Below, piece by piece: positions 39,931 to 48,542 of a DNA stretch of 64,000 bases. Position 1 is the first letter of the stretch; every line of letters begins with the position of its first letter. The stretch comes from Streptomyces sp. SCSIO 75703 (lineage in GTDB: Bacteria > Actinomycetota > Actinomycetes > Streptomycetales > Streptomycetaceae): NCBI RefSeq assembly GCF_036607905.1, contig NZ_CP144555.1, positions 4,092,001 to 4,156,000 on the forward strand. Reading direction: 5' to 3'. A program made the position numbers and the translations under genes. Under the pieces are notes generated by a model. The model saw nothing but the letters and a program-made list of their open reading frames with translations. It had not been told where the DNA came from and ran no database searches.

Positions 39931-40467
39931 TCAGCCGTCGCCCCGCGTGGGGTCCACGACGCGCACGCCGAAGTGGGCGCTGAGCGCGGCGCAGGCCCGG
40001 CAGGGGGCGGCGAAGCCGCCGTGCAGGGGGTCGCCGTCCTCGCGGATGCGGCGGGTGGTCAGTTTGGCGTGTTTGAGGGCTTTGCGTGCCTCCCCGTTGG
40101 TCATGGGCTTGCGCGAGGCGCGTTTGCTGCGGGCGGCGTCGGCGGCGGTCAGGTGGCGCGAGATGAGGATCGCCTCGGCGCAGCGGCCGGTGAAACGGTC
40201 GCGCTGGCCGCTGGTGAGGGCGTCGAGGAAGTCCTGGACGAGCGGGTGCAGCGCGGGCGGCGTGTCGGCGCGGGCCGCGGTGCCCGTGAGGGTCGTGCCG
40301 CGGACGGACAGGGCGGCGGCGACGGTGGGCAGGATGCCGTCCCGGCGGTGCAGCAGGACGGGTGTGTGGGCCGTCTCACTGGCGCTCCAGCCGATACGGG
40401 GGTCACCGGTACGGGGGTCGTCCGACCGGTCCGCGTGAGGCCCCGTCTGCGTCGCACTCATGATCAT
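39931..40467 (-). CDS. YwqJ-type putative deaminase
   Basis: 178 residues. The zinc-deaminase motifs are intact: CAE in GRCAEAILISRHL and PCRAC near the C-terminus, with the YwqJ-specific RIREDGDPLHGG between them. YwqJ domains are usually C-terminal toxin tips of large secreted proteins; here the domain is almost the whole protein with no secretion module, so it probably acts inside the cell. GGAGGGG precedes the ATG at 40467; a second ATG at 40461 is possible. SUKH-3 follows. The 261-bp gap to the divergent fusion gene should hold both promoters. Confidence 0.83.
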   Translation of the reverse strand: MIMSATQTGPHADRSDDPRTGDPRIGWSASETAHTPVLLHRRDGILPTVAAALSVRGTTLTGTAARADTPPALHPLVQDFLDALTSGQRDRFTGRCAEAILISRHLTAADAARSKRASRKPMTNGEARKALKHAKLTTRRIREDGDPLHGGFAAPCRACAALSAHFGVRVVDPTRGDG

Positions 40468-40728
40468 CTTCCCCTCCTGAGCATCCCCCCGGAAGCCACA
40501 GACTGCCAAATCGCGGGGCTGGTGCGGTAGCTGGGGCGGGCCGACACGCCAGGCCGGGGGCGGTCCGTCACGGCGGGGTGACGGCAGGTCACGGATCCGG
40601 GCGGGCGGGCGTCCGCCGCCGATGACCGGTGGTCCGCGTACCGCATAGGCTGTCGGCACCGCGCATTCGGGCGGTGACGCCGGAGAGTGCTGACAGACGA
40701 CGGACAGACGCCGCAGGGGGCAAGAGCC

Positions 40729-41748
40729 ATGACGACAGGTGGGCTCGGGCTGGGAGTACCTCCCGGCCGCCAGGCCGGGGCAGGCAGCGCGCCGCCGAAC
40801 GCGGCGTACGCCGGGCAGGTCGTGCACTTCCCGGATCCCGTCCGGGCGGCCCGTCACCCGAGAGGGGTACGGGTCGACGAGGGCGGCTACCCCGTCTTCA
40901 CGCCCTACGCCCGCGCCATCGCCGAGATCGCCGAACCGCCCGAGGGTTTCGGCGTCGACGAACTGCGGCTCACGGACTACGTGTCGGCCAACGCCGCGCT
41001 GTCCGCCTCCGGACACGACCTGTGGGACACCGTGCCCGCCGTGGCGACGCCGCACGGCTGGACCTGGCACCACGTGGCCGGCACCCGGCGCCTGGAACTG
41101 GTCCCGGTCGAGGTGAAGGCGCTGCTGCGGCACCACGGCGGCATCGCGCTCGCCCCCGTGGACCAGGACAAGCGCGGGACGCGCCCGCTGCAGGAGACGC
41201 GGCCGGCCCACTTCGGACTGCCCAAGCCGGGCGTGGCGGTGACCGAGCAGCAGGTGCAGGGCGTCGAGGAGGACCTCGGCTACCGGCTGCCCGGCGCCTA
41301 CCGCTCCTTCCTGAAGGCGGCGGGCGGCTGCGCCCCGGTCGGCACCGCGCTCGACGCGGAACTCGGACTCCTGCTGGACCAGCCGTTCTTCACGGTGCGG
41401 GACGAGGCGGCGGTCAACGACCTCGTCTACGTCAACAAGTGCCTGCGGGACCACCTGACCAAGGACTACCTGGGCGTCGCCTTCGTCCAGGGCGGGCTGC
41501 TGGCCGTGAAGGTGAAGGGCGAGCGGATCGGCTCGGTCTGGTTCTGCGCCTACGACGACGCGCGGGACGTGGACCCGGCCTGGTCCCCGGCCGAGCGGGT
41601 GGAGCGGCTGCTGCTGCCCTGCGGGGACGACTTCGACGCGTTCCTGGGCCGGCTGGCGGGCTCCCCGCCGGAGCTGGAGACGGTGGCGAACCTGATGGTG
41701 GACGGCGGTTTCGCGCGAGCGGTGCCCGTGGCGTCGGTAGGGGAGTGA
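40729..41748 (+). CDS. WHH-nuclease/SUKH (SMI1-KNR4) fusion protein
   Basis: 339 residues. The first half carries a WHH-type HNH/Endo VII nuclease domain: GGYPVFTPYA, then DYVSANAAL, then PHGWTWHH (WHH at 113-115), LELVPVEVK and HHGG (135-138). The second half (about 168-325) is an SMI1/KNR4 (SUKH) immunity fold beginning VTEQQVQGVEEDLGYRLPGA. So toxin-like and immunity-like domains are in one chain. The conserved His of the usual LVPxxLH segment is Lys130, which may reduce activity. The ATG at 40729 has AGGGGG upstream. The next gene starts seven bases on. Confidence 0.82.
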   Translation: MTTGGLGLGVPPGRQAGAGSAPPNAAYAGQVVHFPDPVRAARHPRGVRVDEGGYPVFTPYARAIAEIAEPPEGFGVDELRLTDYVSANAALSASGHDLWDTVPAVATPHGWTWHHVAGTRRLELVPVEVKALLRHHGGIALAPVDQDKRGTRPLQETRPAHFGLPKPGVAVTEQQVQGVEEDLGYRLPGAYRSFLKAAGGCAPVGTALDAELGLLLDQPFFTVRDEAAVNDLVYVNKCLRDHLTKDYLGVAFVQGGLLAVKVKGERIGSVWFCAYDDARDVDPAWSPAERVERLLLPCGDDFDAFLGRLAGSPPELETVANLMVDGGFARAVPVASVGE

Positions 41749-41755
41749 GCTGACG

Positions 41756-44470
41756 ATGGTGACGTTCGCGCAGGCGCAGGAGCGCGCCGAGGAGTGGATC
41801 AACGGGGAACTGCCGGCGTACCAGCACCGCGAGGTGCGGGTGCGCGAGTTCGACCTCGGGTTCGTGGTGTGGGCCGAGGACCGCGCCGACGGTCCGCGCT
41901 CGGACGGCGGCGCCCAGCGGCTGGTGATCGCCCGGGACAGCGGCGAGGCCACCCTCTGGCCCGGCCTGCCGGTCGGCGAGGTGATCCGCCGCTACGAGGA
42001 GGAGTACGGCCGTCCCGAGGGGGCCGGTCAGGAGCCGGCGCCGGCCCCGGCGGCGCGGGTGGACCTCAACCAGACGTCGTTCCTGCTGAGTCCGCCGGAG
42101 TGGCTCCAGGAGGCGGCGGACAAGCTGGGCATCCCGGACCGCCGGGGCGGGGACCAGGAGCGGCGGGACGAGGCGGGGGCCACGCCCGCGGGCGGGTTCA
42201 CGGCTGCGAGCGGGCCGACGACGAGTGCCACCACGTCCGGTCCGGGCACCGGCCCGGCCCCGGACGCCGGTACCGGTCCGGACGGCGGAGCCCGGTGGCC
42301 CGCGGCGGCGGGCACGGGCGGGGCCGGTGCCCCCGCCCAGACCCTCGCGGGCCCGCCCGCGGCCCCGGGCTCCGGCGCGGACCCGGCCGGCGCCCCGCGC
42401 GACTCCGGTACGGGGTGGCCGGCGGCGGGCGGTGAGGAGGGCGCGGCAGCGCCGGGCGCACCGGGCACGCCCGGGTCCACCGTCGTGCCGGGTGCTCCGG
42501 TGGCCCCGGGTGTCCCCGCCGGGGGCGCCCCGGAGGCCCCGTTCGCCCCGGCCGCGCCGGTCCCGTCCGAGCCGACCGGGTCGGCCTCCGGGACGACGCC
42601 CTGGGCGGGGACGGACACCACCGCGGACGCCGGTGAGGACCGTTCCGTACCGCTGCCCGAGACGGTGGTCGCGCCGCCGCTGAGCAACCCGGACGCGGGG
42701 AGCGAGCCGTCCGTGACCCCGGACGCCAAGACGGCCCTGATGTCCGGCGGCAGCGGCCTGCCGGCCACCGCCGTCGCGCCCGCGCTCCCGACCCCGGACG
42801 GCCCGCCCGCCCCCGTCACCCCGCCCTCCGGGACGGCCACGCCGCCGCCGCCCGCGCCGGACGCGGGAGACATCGCGGACGCGGCGACCAGCAAGGCGAC
42901 GCCCCCGCCGCGGCGGGGCGACGGCCCCGCGACCCCGCCCCCGCCGCCTCCGCCGGGCGCCCCCGGCGGGTCGCAGGGCGGGTCCGCCGGCGGCTACGTG
43001 CCGACGCAACTGGTGTCGTCGATCGGCGGCCCCGGCGGCGTCGGCGGTGCCGCGGGCCCCTCGACGCCCCCGCCGCCGAGCCCTCCCGCCGCCCCGGACG
43101 GCACCCCGCCCCCGGCCGGGCCCCCCGGGGGCACGACGCCCCCCGGCGGGGTGCACCACGCCGCCACGATGCTGGCCGACCCCGGCCGCACCGGCGGCGG
43201 GACGCCCCCGCCCCCGGCGCCGCCCGGCGCGCCCGGCGCGGCCCCCGGCGGTCCCGGCACCCCGCCGCCCCCGTCGGCGCCCGGCGCGCACGGCTCGGCG
43301 GGCGGCGCGCACGGCGCCGTGCACCACGCGCAGACGGTGCTGGCCGCGCCCTCGGTCTCCGGCCCGCCGCAGCCCCCCGGCCCGCCCGGTGCCCCCGGCG
43401 GGTACGGCGCCCCGGGGGCCGTGCCCCCGCCGCCGCCCGGCGCGACGCCGCCGGGGCAGCCGCGGGCGTACGGCTATCCGCAGCCGCCCGCCGGACTGCC
43501 GACCGTCGGCCCCGGCTACCAGGCCGTGCTGCGCTACCGCGCGCAGGACGGCTCCGAGCAGCAGCTCATCCGGCGTTCGGCGCCCGGCACGCCGCACCCC
43601 GAGTGGCAGATCTTCCACGAGCTGCGGGCCATGAACGTGCCCCCGGACCAGGTGCTGGAGCTCCACACCGAGCTGGAGTCCTGCGAACTGCCGGGCGCCT
43701 ACTGCGCGCGGATGATCCGCGAGCAGTGGCCGCAGGCACGTATCACCTCCATCGCCCCGTACGGCACCGACCACGCGAGCCGGCAGCAAGGCATGCAGCA
43801 ACTCCTCGCACATCAAGGAGAGTTGCACCAGGTCGCCGACGGTCCGGCCCGCCCCGCGCCGGTGCGGGCACCGCTGCCGCCGGTGCCGCCCGCGCCGCCG
43901 GTCCCGCCGGAGGCCGTCGGACAGGAACTGGCGGGCGCCTTCGGGCCGGGCGTCTTCCGGTTCGAGCACGCCGCGGTCTCCCGCCAGGGGGTGCCGCCGG
44001 TCGTCGCGCACACCCTGGTCGCGGCCGGACTCCCGCTGGACATGGGCCCGTTCTTCTGGGCGCAGGCCCAGCCGGGCCGCCCCGTGCCGACGCTGGCGGA
44101 GCTGGCGGCCGAACGGTCCGTGCAGCCGTCCTCCGACGCGGGCTCGTACCTCGTCGTCGGCAGCGACTTCGGCCGGGCGATCTGCGTGCAGTACGGCACC
44201 GCGAACATCGTGGCCGTACCGGTGGAGGGCGGCCCCGGCGGTGCCCCCGTGCCACCGCAGTTCGTGAACACGGGGCTGCCGGAGTTCGCGCGGTGCCTGG
44301 CGCTGCTCGGCCGGATGTGGCGGCTGAGGTTCGGCCTCAACCAGGAGCAGGCCGGCCGCTGGACGGTCGACTTCCAGGCCCAGCTCGCCGCCCTCGACCC
44401 GGCAGCCCTCGGCTCGCCGGAGAGCTGGTGGTCGGTGCTGCTGGAACAGATGTGGGACGGGTTGCTGTAG
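41756..44470 (+). CDS. Imm35-like / Pro-rich / deaminase / SUKH-4 multidomain protein
   Basis: 904 residues, no signal or membrane segment. Residues 1-85 resemble the Imm35 (YrhB-like) immunity domain (WINGELPAYQHREVRV, RLVIARDSGEATLW). About 130-590 is Pro/Gly/Ala-rich with spaced VHHAATMLA and VHHAQTVLA motifs. About 590-720 is a nucleic-acid/nucleotide deaminase-like domain: HPE at 614-616, then C643 and C650 within ELESCELPGAYC. About 735-904 is SUKH-4 (FRFEHAAVSRQGVP, GSYLVVGSDFG). It thus joins a deaminase to two immunity-type domains. It is in one operon with the WHH/SUKH gene. Deaminase subfamily (XOO_2897-like) is my best guess. Confidence 0.8.
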   Translation: MVTFAQAQERAEEWINGELPAYQHREVRVREFDLGFVVWAEDRADGPRSDGGAQRLVIARDSGEATLWPGLPVGEVIRRYEEEYGRPEGAGQEPAPAPAARVDLNQTSFLLSPPEWLQEAADKLGIPDRRGGDQERRDEAGATPAGGFTAASGPTTSATTSGPGTGPAPDAGTGPDGGARWPAAAGTGGAGAPAQTLAGPPAAPGSGADPAGAPRDSGTGWPAAGGEEGAAAPGAPGTPGSTVVPGAPVAPGVPAGGAPEAPFAPAAPVPSEPTGSASGTTPWAGTDTTADAGEDRSVPLPETVVAPPLSNPDAGSEPSVTPDAKTALMSGGSGLPATAVAPALPTPDGPPAPVTPPSGTATPPPPAPDAGDIADAATSKATPPPRRGDGPATPPPPPPPGAPGGSQGGSAGGYVPTQLVSSIGGPGGVGGAAGPSTPPPPSPPAAPDGTPPPAGPPGGTTPPGGVHHAATMLADPGRTGGGTPPPPAPPGAPGAAPGGPGTPPPPSAPGAHGSAGGAHGAVHHAQTVLAAPSVSGPPQPPGPPGAPGGYGAPGAVPPPPPGATPPGQPRAYGYPQPPAGLPTVGPGYQAVLRYRAQDGSEQQLIRRSAPGTPHPEWQIFHELRAMNVPPDQVLELHTELESCELPGAYCARMIREQWPQARITSIAPYGTDHASRQQGMQQLLAHQGELHQVADGPARPAPVRAPLPPVPPAPPVPPEAVGQELAGAFGPGVFRFEHAAVSRQGVPPVVAHTLVAAGLPLDMGPFFWAQAQPGRPVPTLAELAAERSVQPSSDAGSYLVVGSDFGRAICVQYGTANIVAVPVEGGPGGAPVPPQFVNTGLPEFARCLALLGRMWRLRFGLNQEQAGRWTVDFQAQLAALDPAALGSPESWWSVLLEQMWDGLL

Positions 44471-44507
44471 GGCCCCGGCCCCTGGCAGCCGCCGCGCGAG
44501 CCCGCCC

Positions 44508-44567
44508 GGAAGGGGCCGGGCCCGGACACCCCCGTACACGGGGCAGCCACCGGGCCCGGCCCCTTCC
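44508..44567 (+). terminator. Strong hairpin after deaminase multidomain gene
   Basis: GGAAGGGGCCGGGCCCGG (44508-44525) and its exact complement (44550-44567) form an 18-bp stem with a 24-base loop, 37 bp after the stop codon. Confidence 0.75.
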
Positions 44568-44614
44568 GCGTGTCCGGCCCGTGCCTGGCCCCTTCCGCGT
44601 GTCCGGCCCGTGCC
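44558..44614. repeat. 29-bp tandem duplication
   Basis: A 28-base unit beginning GGCCCCTTCCGCGTGTCC occurs at 44558-44585 and again, identical, at 44587-44614. The first copy overlaps the right arm of the terminator stem. Confidence 0.7.
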
Positions 44615-44762
44615 CGGCCCGTATCCGGCCGTGCGCCCCTCCGTGCGCCCCCCACGTGCCCTCCCGCCGGAGTGTCGCGTGAGGAACGCCCCCGTCCGAT
44701 CCTTCAAGATGTGCGCGGATTGTCATGGAATCGGGGGGAATCGCGCGAACTGGAGGACCGGC

Positions 44763-45647
44763 ATGAGGAACACACCGGCGTCCCCGCACGGCTTCGTGAC
44801 CGTACGCGGGCGCGGTTACCGCCCCGACCGGGCCGACGCCCTGACCGCGGCCCTCTCCGCGGACCGCGACGCCGCCTGGGAACGCGCCGCCCGGCTCACC
44901 GTGCTCGCCCGCGAGATGGGCACCGAACTGGACCGGCTGCGGGAGACGGTGGCGAACCTCGCCCCGCAGACCTACGAGGAACTGGGCGAGGACGCCCACG
45001 CCCTGTTCCGGCTCGCCCACCGGGAGGCCGACGCCGTACGGGAGCGGGCGCGGCGCGCGGCCGACGGCGCACGGGAGGAGGCGCGCGCCGCCGCGCAGGG
45101 CGTCGCGGAGGAGGCGCGGGCGTGGGCGGTCGCCGTACGCGCCGAGGCGGACGAGACGGCGCGGCGACGGCTGTCGGCGGCCCGCGCGGAGGCCGACGCG
45201 GTACGGATCGCCGCCCGGAGGGAGGTGCGCGCCGGGCGCCGGGAGTTGCTGACCGCGCTGCGCGCGACGCGCCGGAAGGCCGCCGCCCTCCGTACCGGGC
45301 AGGACGAGCGGCACACCGCCCGCGCGGCCCGCGCCGAACGCGCGGCGGACCGGCGCGCCGCGGCCCTCGACGCCCGGCACGCCGAACGGGCCGGCCGCGC
45401 CGAACGCCGGCTCGCCGAGGCCGAACGCGCCCTCGCCGACGCCCGGGAGGCGGCCCGGAGCACCCAGGAGGAGGCGCAGGAACGCGCCGCCGCGCTGCTC
45501 GCCGGGGCCGGGGCACGGGCCGAACGGATCGCCCGCGAGACGGAACGCGTGCTGTGCGAGCACGGCGATGCCTGGGACGACGTCCAGCACCAGACCGCGA
45601 CCGTCCGCGAGACCCTGCGCACCCTCACCGCCCAGGGCTCGGAGTGA
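44763..45647 (+). CDS. Coiled-coil protein, unknown function
   Basis: 294 residues. After FVTVRGRGYRPDRADAL, which resembles the N-terminal part of DivIVA-like Streptomyces coiled-coil proteins, almost the whole chain (about 40-285) is a highly charged Ala/Arg/Glu coiled coil without membrane segments. Such proteins are often annotated cellulose-binding or filament-forming in Streptomyces, but no carbohydrate domain is visible. A structural or polar-growth role is possible. GGAGG lies five bases before the ATG at 44763. Convergent with the MFS gene. Confidence 0.75.
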   Translation: MRNTPASPHGFVTVRGRGYRPDRADALTAALSADRDAAWERAARLTVLAREMGTELDRLRETVANLAPQTYEELGEDAHALFRLAHREADAVRERARRAADGAREEARAAAQGVAEEARAWAVAVRAEADETARRRLSAARAEADAVRIAARREVRAGRRELLTALRATRRKAAALRTGQDERHTARAARAERAADRRAAALDARHAERAGRAERRLAEAERALADAREAARSTQEEAQERAAALLAGAGARAERIARETERVLCEHGDAWDDVQHQTATVRETLRTLTAQGSE

Positions 45648-45687
45648 GGGAGGCACCCGCCACCCGCGCGGCCCGCCCCGCCCGGCC

Positions 45688-47184
45688 TCACTCCCGAAGG
45701 ACCGGGAAGCGGCGGGGCGCCAGCAGCAGGAGCACCAGGAAGGCCAGCGCCGCCGCGCCCGCCGCCCCCAGGTACACCGCGTGCACCGCGTCGGCGACCG
45801 CCCGGCGCAGCGCCTCCGCCGCCGGGCCCGTCGCCGGCGCGCGGGCCACCGCGTCGAGGTCGCCCGCCCCGCCGAGCCGGTCGGCCAGCACCCCGTTGGC
45901 GACCGCGCCGAACACGGCGGCGCCGAGGGTCTGCCCGGTCTGGCGGCAGAAGAGCACCGACGCGGTCGCCGTGCCCCGCTCCGCCCAGCCCACCGTCGAC
46001 TGCACCCCCACGATCAGCGGCAACTGGAAGAGGCCGAGCGCCGCCCCGAGCAGCAGCATCAGCAGGGTCGGCTGCCAGGCCCGGCCCGGGTAGGGCAGCA
46101 GCGGGAACACCGCCAGGATCAGGGCGGCCGTGCCGATGCCCAGCAGGGCGGTGTCGCGGAAGCCGATCCTGCGGTACACGTGCTGGCTCAGCGCCGCCGA
46201 CAGGGGCCAGGTCAGCGTCCACACCGACAGCACGAAACCGGCGGCCACCGGGGCGAGCCCCAGCACCGACTGGGCGTACGTGGGCAGGAACACCGTCGGC
46301 GCCACCATCAGCACGCCCAGCGCGCCCAGGGCGAGGTTCACGGCGGCGATCACCCGCCGGCGCCACACCCAGCCCGGGATGACCGGGTCCTCCGCGCGGC
46401 GTTCGACCGCCACCACGGCCACCAGCAGCGCGAGCCCCGTGCCACCGAGGGCCAGCGAGGGCGCCGACAGCCACGGCCAGGCCACCCCGCCCTGCACCAG
46501 CGCCGTCAGCAGCACCCCGCCGCAGGCGAAGACGCCGACGGCACCCGCCCAGTCGACGCGGGCCCGCCGCCCGGCCGGCTCCCGCGGGGGTTCGTGCAGG
46601 TACCGGACGATCAGCCACAGGGCCACGGCGCCGACCGGGAGGTTCACCAGGAAGATCCAGCGCCAGTCGGCGTACGCGGCCAGCACCCCGCCCAGGCCGG
46701 GGCCCGCCACCGCCGACACCGCCCACACCGTGGAGAGCCGGGCCTGGATGCGGGGCCGCTCCTCCAGCGGGTACAGGTCCGCCGCCAGCGTCTGCACCGT
46801 GCCCTGCAAGGCGCCGCCGCCCAGCCCCTGCACCACCCGGAAGGCGATCAGCGCGGCCATGTTCCAGGCCAGCGCGCACAGCAGCGACCCGGCGAGGAAC
46901 ACCACCGCGCCCGCCACCAGCACCGGCTTGCGGCCGAAGGTGTCCGAGAGCCTGCCGTACACCGGCAGCGTCACCGTGGCGGCCAGCAGATAGCCGGAGA
47001 ACAGCCAGGAGAAGAGGGAGAAGCCGCCCAGGTCGCCGACGATCTGCGGGACGGCCGTGGAGACGATGGTCGAGTCCAGGGCCGCCAGCGCCATCGCCAG
47101 CATCAGGGCCGCCACCACCGCCCCGCGCCGCCGCGTACCGGGGTCCCCGGACGCCTTCCGCACCACCGGTCTGGTGCCGTCCAT
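45688..47184 (-). CDS. MFS transporter, DHA2 (14-TM) drug exporter family
   Basis: 498 residues with about 14 hydrophobic helices. Motif A is GRLSDTFGRKPV, motif C is AGPGLGGVLAAYADWRWIF, and DSTIVSTAVPQI in the first helix is the DHA2 signature. Proton-driven export of drugs or metabolites is expected; substrate unknown. I chose the ATG at 47184 for the GAGGGGG upstream; an in-frame GTG at 47232 lacks a ribosome site. No TetR or MarR regulator is adjacent. Confidence 0.9.
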   Translation of the reverse strand: MDGTRPVVRKASGDPGTRRRGAVVAALMLAMALAALDSTIVSTAVPQIVGDLGGFSLFSWLFSGYLLAATVTLPVYGRLSDTFGRKPVLVAGAVVFLAGSLLCALAWNMAALIAFRVVQGLGGGALQGTVQTLAADLYPLEERPRIQARLSTVWAVSAVAGPGLGGVLAAYADWRWIFLVNLPVGAVALWLIVRYLHEPPREPAGRRARVDWAGAVGVFACGGVLLTALVQGGVAWPWLSAPSLALGGTGLALLVAVVAVERRAEDPVIPGWVWRRRVIAAVNLALGALGVLMVAPTVFLPTYAQSVLGLAPVAAGFVLSVWTLTWPLSAALSQHVYRRIGFRDTALLGIGTAALILAVFPLLPYPGRAWQPTLLMLLLGAALGLFQLPLIVGVQSTVGWAERGTATASVLFCRQTGQTLGAAVFGAVANGVLADRLGGAGDLDAVARAPATGPAAEALRRAVADAVHAVYLGAAGAAALAFLVLLLLAPRRFPVLRE

Positions 47185-47753
47185 CCTCGCCGCCCCCTCG
47201 TCCGCCGTCCGCCGTCCGCCACTTCGTTTCACGGTGCAACCAACCGCGGAGGCCAGCTTGCCACTTGACCCTCACGCGGCGGGAGGGCGGAGGCTGGGCA
47301 CACCGGGGACACGGACGGGTCCGCGGCCGTGCCCGGGCCCGTGCCCGGGCCCGTGTCCGGTCCGCGTCGAGGTGGGGGACGACCCCGAGACGGCCTCCCT
47401 CCCGAGGCGGAGAGCCCCTAGGGGTACCTCCGTACAAGGGCCCGGGGCGGGGTCGTACCGGCGGAGGACGAGCCGGAGGCGTCGCTGTCCCTAGGCTGGC
47501 CTCACGCCGCTGGGGGGCGGTGTGCCGGAGCGTGGGGGGTGGGGTTTTCCCCCCTCGAAGAGTGCGCCGAGCACCATCGCCGACGGGCCCCGTGCCCGGG
47601 AGACTCTTCGGTGCGGGGCGTTCCCCCCGCCGTGGCGCGCACCCGGCGCGGGCCCACCGGCCCGCGTCCGCCGCCCGCACGACGTCCACGACCGCGCAGT
47701 ACCCGCCGCCGGCACCCGGCGGCCCGCCGCATGACCGACATAGGAGACAAGAG
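47185..47753. other. Intergenic region, 569 bp, no supported gene
   Basis: Divergent gap between the DHA2 exporter and the ABC operon. It contains the short tandem GTGCCCGGGCCC (twice near 47330-47352) and several C-rich runs. Small open frames here lack ribosome sites and Streptomyces codon bias. It should contain both promoters; none is clear enough to mark. Confidence 0.6.
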
Positions 47754-48542
47754 ATGACATCGGCCGTGACCATCCCCCGACACGGGAGCACCGAAGGGCG
47801 TACGGCCGTCGCCGCGCGGGCGCGTCAGGTCGTCAAGGCGTACGGGGCCGGGGAGACCCGGGTGCTGGCCCTGGACCACGTGGACGTGGACATCGCCCGC
47901 GGCCGGTTCACCGCGATCATGGGTCCCTCGGGCTCCGGCAAGTCCACGCTGATGCACTGCCTGGCCGGCCTCGACACCGTCACCAGCGGCACCATCCACC
48001 TGGACGAGACCGAGATCACCGGCCTCAAGGACAAGAAGCTCACCCAACTGCGGCGGGACCGGGTCGGCTTCATCTTCCAGGCGTTCAACCTGCTGCCCAC
48101 CCTGAACGCCCTGGAGAACATCACGCTGCCCATGGACATCGCCGGCCGCAAGCCCGACCGGGCCTGGCTGGACCGGGTGGTGGAGACCGTCGGGCTCGCC
48201 GGGCGGCTCAGGCACCGGCCGAACCAGCTCTCCGGCGGACAGCAGCAGCGCGTCGCCGTGGCCCGCGCCCTCGCCGCCCGGCCCGAGATCATCTTCGGCG
48301 ACGAGCCCACCGGCAACCTCGACTCCCGCGCCGGCGCCGAGGTGCTGGGCTTCCTGCGCCGCTCCGTCGACGAACTGGGCCAGACCATCGTCATGGTCAC
48401 CCACGACCCGGTCGCCGCCAGCTACGCCGACCGCGTCCTCTACCTGGCCGACGGCCGCATCGTGGACGAGATGCTCCACCCCACCGCCGACGCCGTCCTG
48501 GACCGCATGAAGGACTTCGACGCCCGGGGGCGCACGTCATGA
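47754..48542 (+). CDS. ABC transporter ATP-binding protein (MacB/LolD type)
   Basis: 262 residues; ATPase of an FtsX-type ABC exporter. Walker A GPSGSGKST, signature LSGGQQQRVAVARAL, Walker B IIFGDEPTGNLDS and the family's GFIFQAFNLLPTLNALEN are all present. TAGGAGA precedes the ATG at 47754. Its stop overlaps the permease start (ATGA), so the pair is translationally coupled. Confidence 0.95.
   Translation: MTSAVTIPRHGSTEGRTAVAARARQVVKAYGAGETRVLALDHVDVDIARGRFTAIMGPSGSGKSTLMHCLAGLDTVTSGTIHLDETEITGLKDKKLTQLRRDRVGFIFQAFNLLPTLNALENITLPMDIAGRKPDRAWLDRVVETVGLAGRLRHRPNQLSGGQQQRVAVARALAARPEIIFGDEPTGNLDSRAGAEVLGFLRRSVDELGQTIVMVTHDPVAASYADRVLYLADGRIVDEMLHPTADAVLDRMKDFDARGRTS

Noticed and set aside
41432..44707. 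Long minus-strand open frame opposite the deaminase gene
   Set aside because: Composition is Arg/Gly-rich without domains, and the plus-strand gene has recognisable domains and codon bias.
47522..47734. Small open frame in the exporter/ABC gap
   Set aside because: No ribosome-binding site, no codon bias and no recognisable product.
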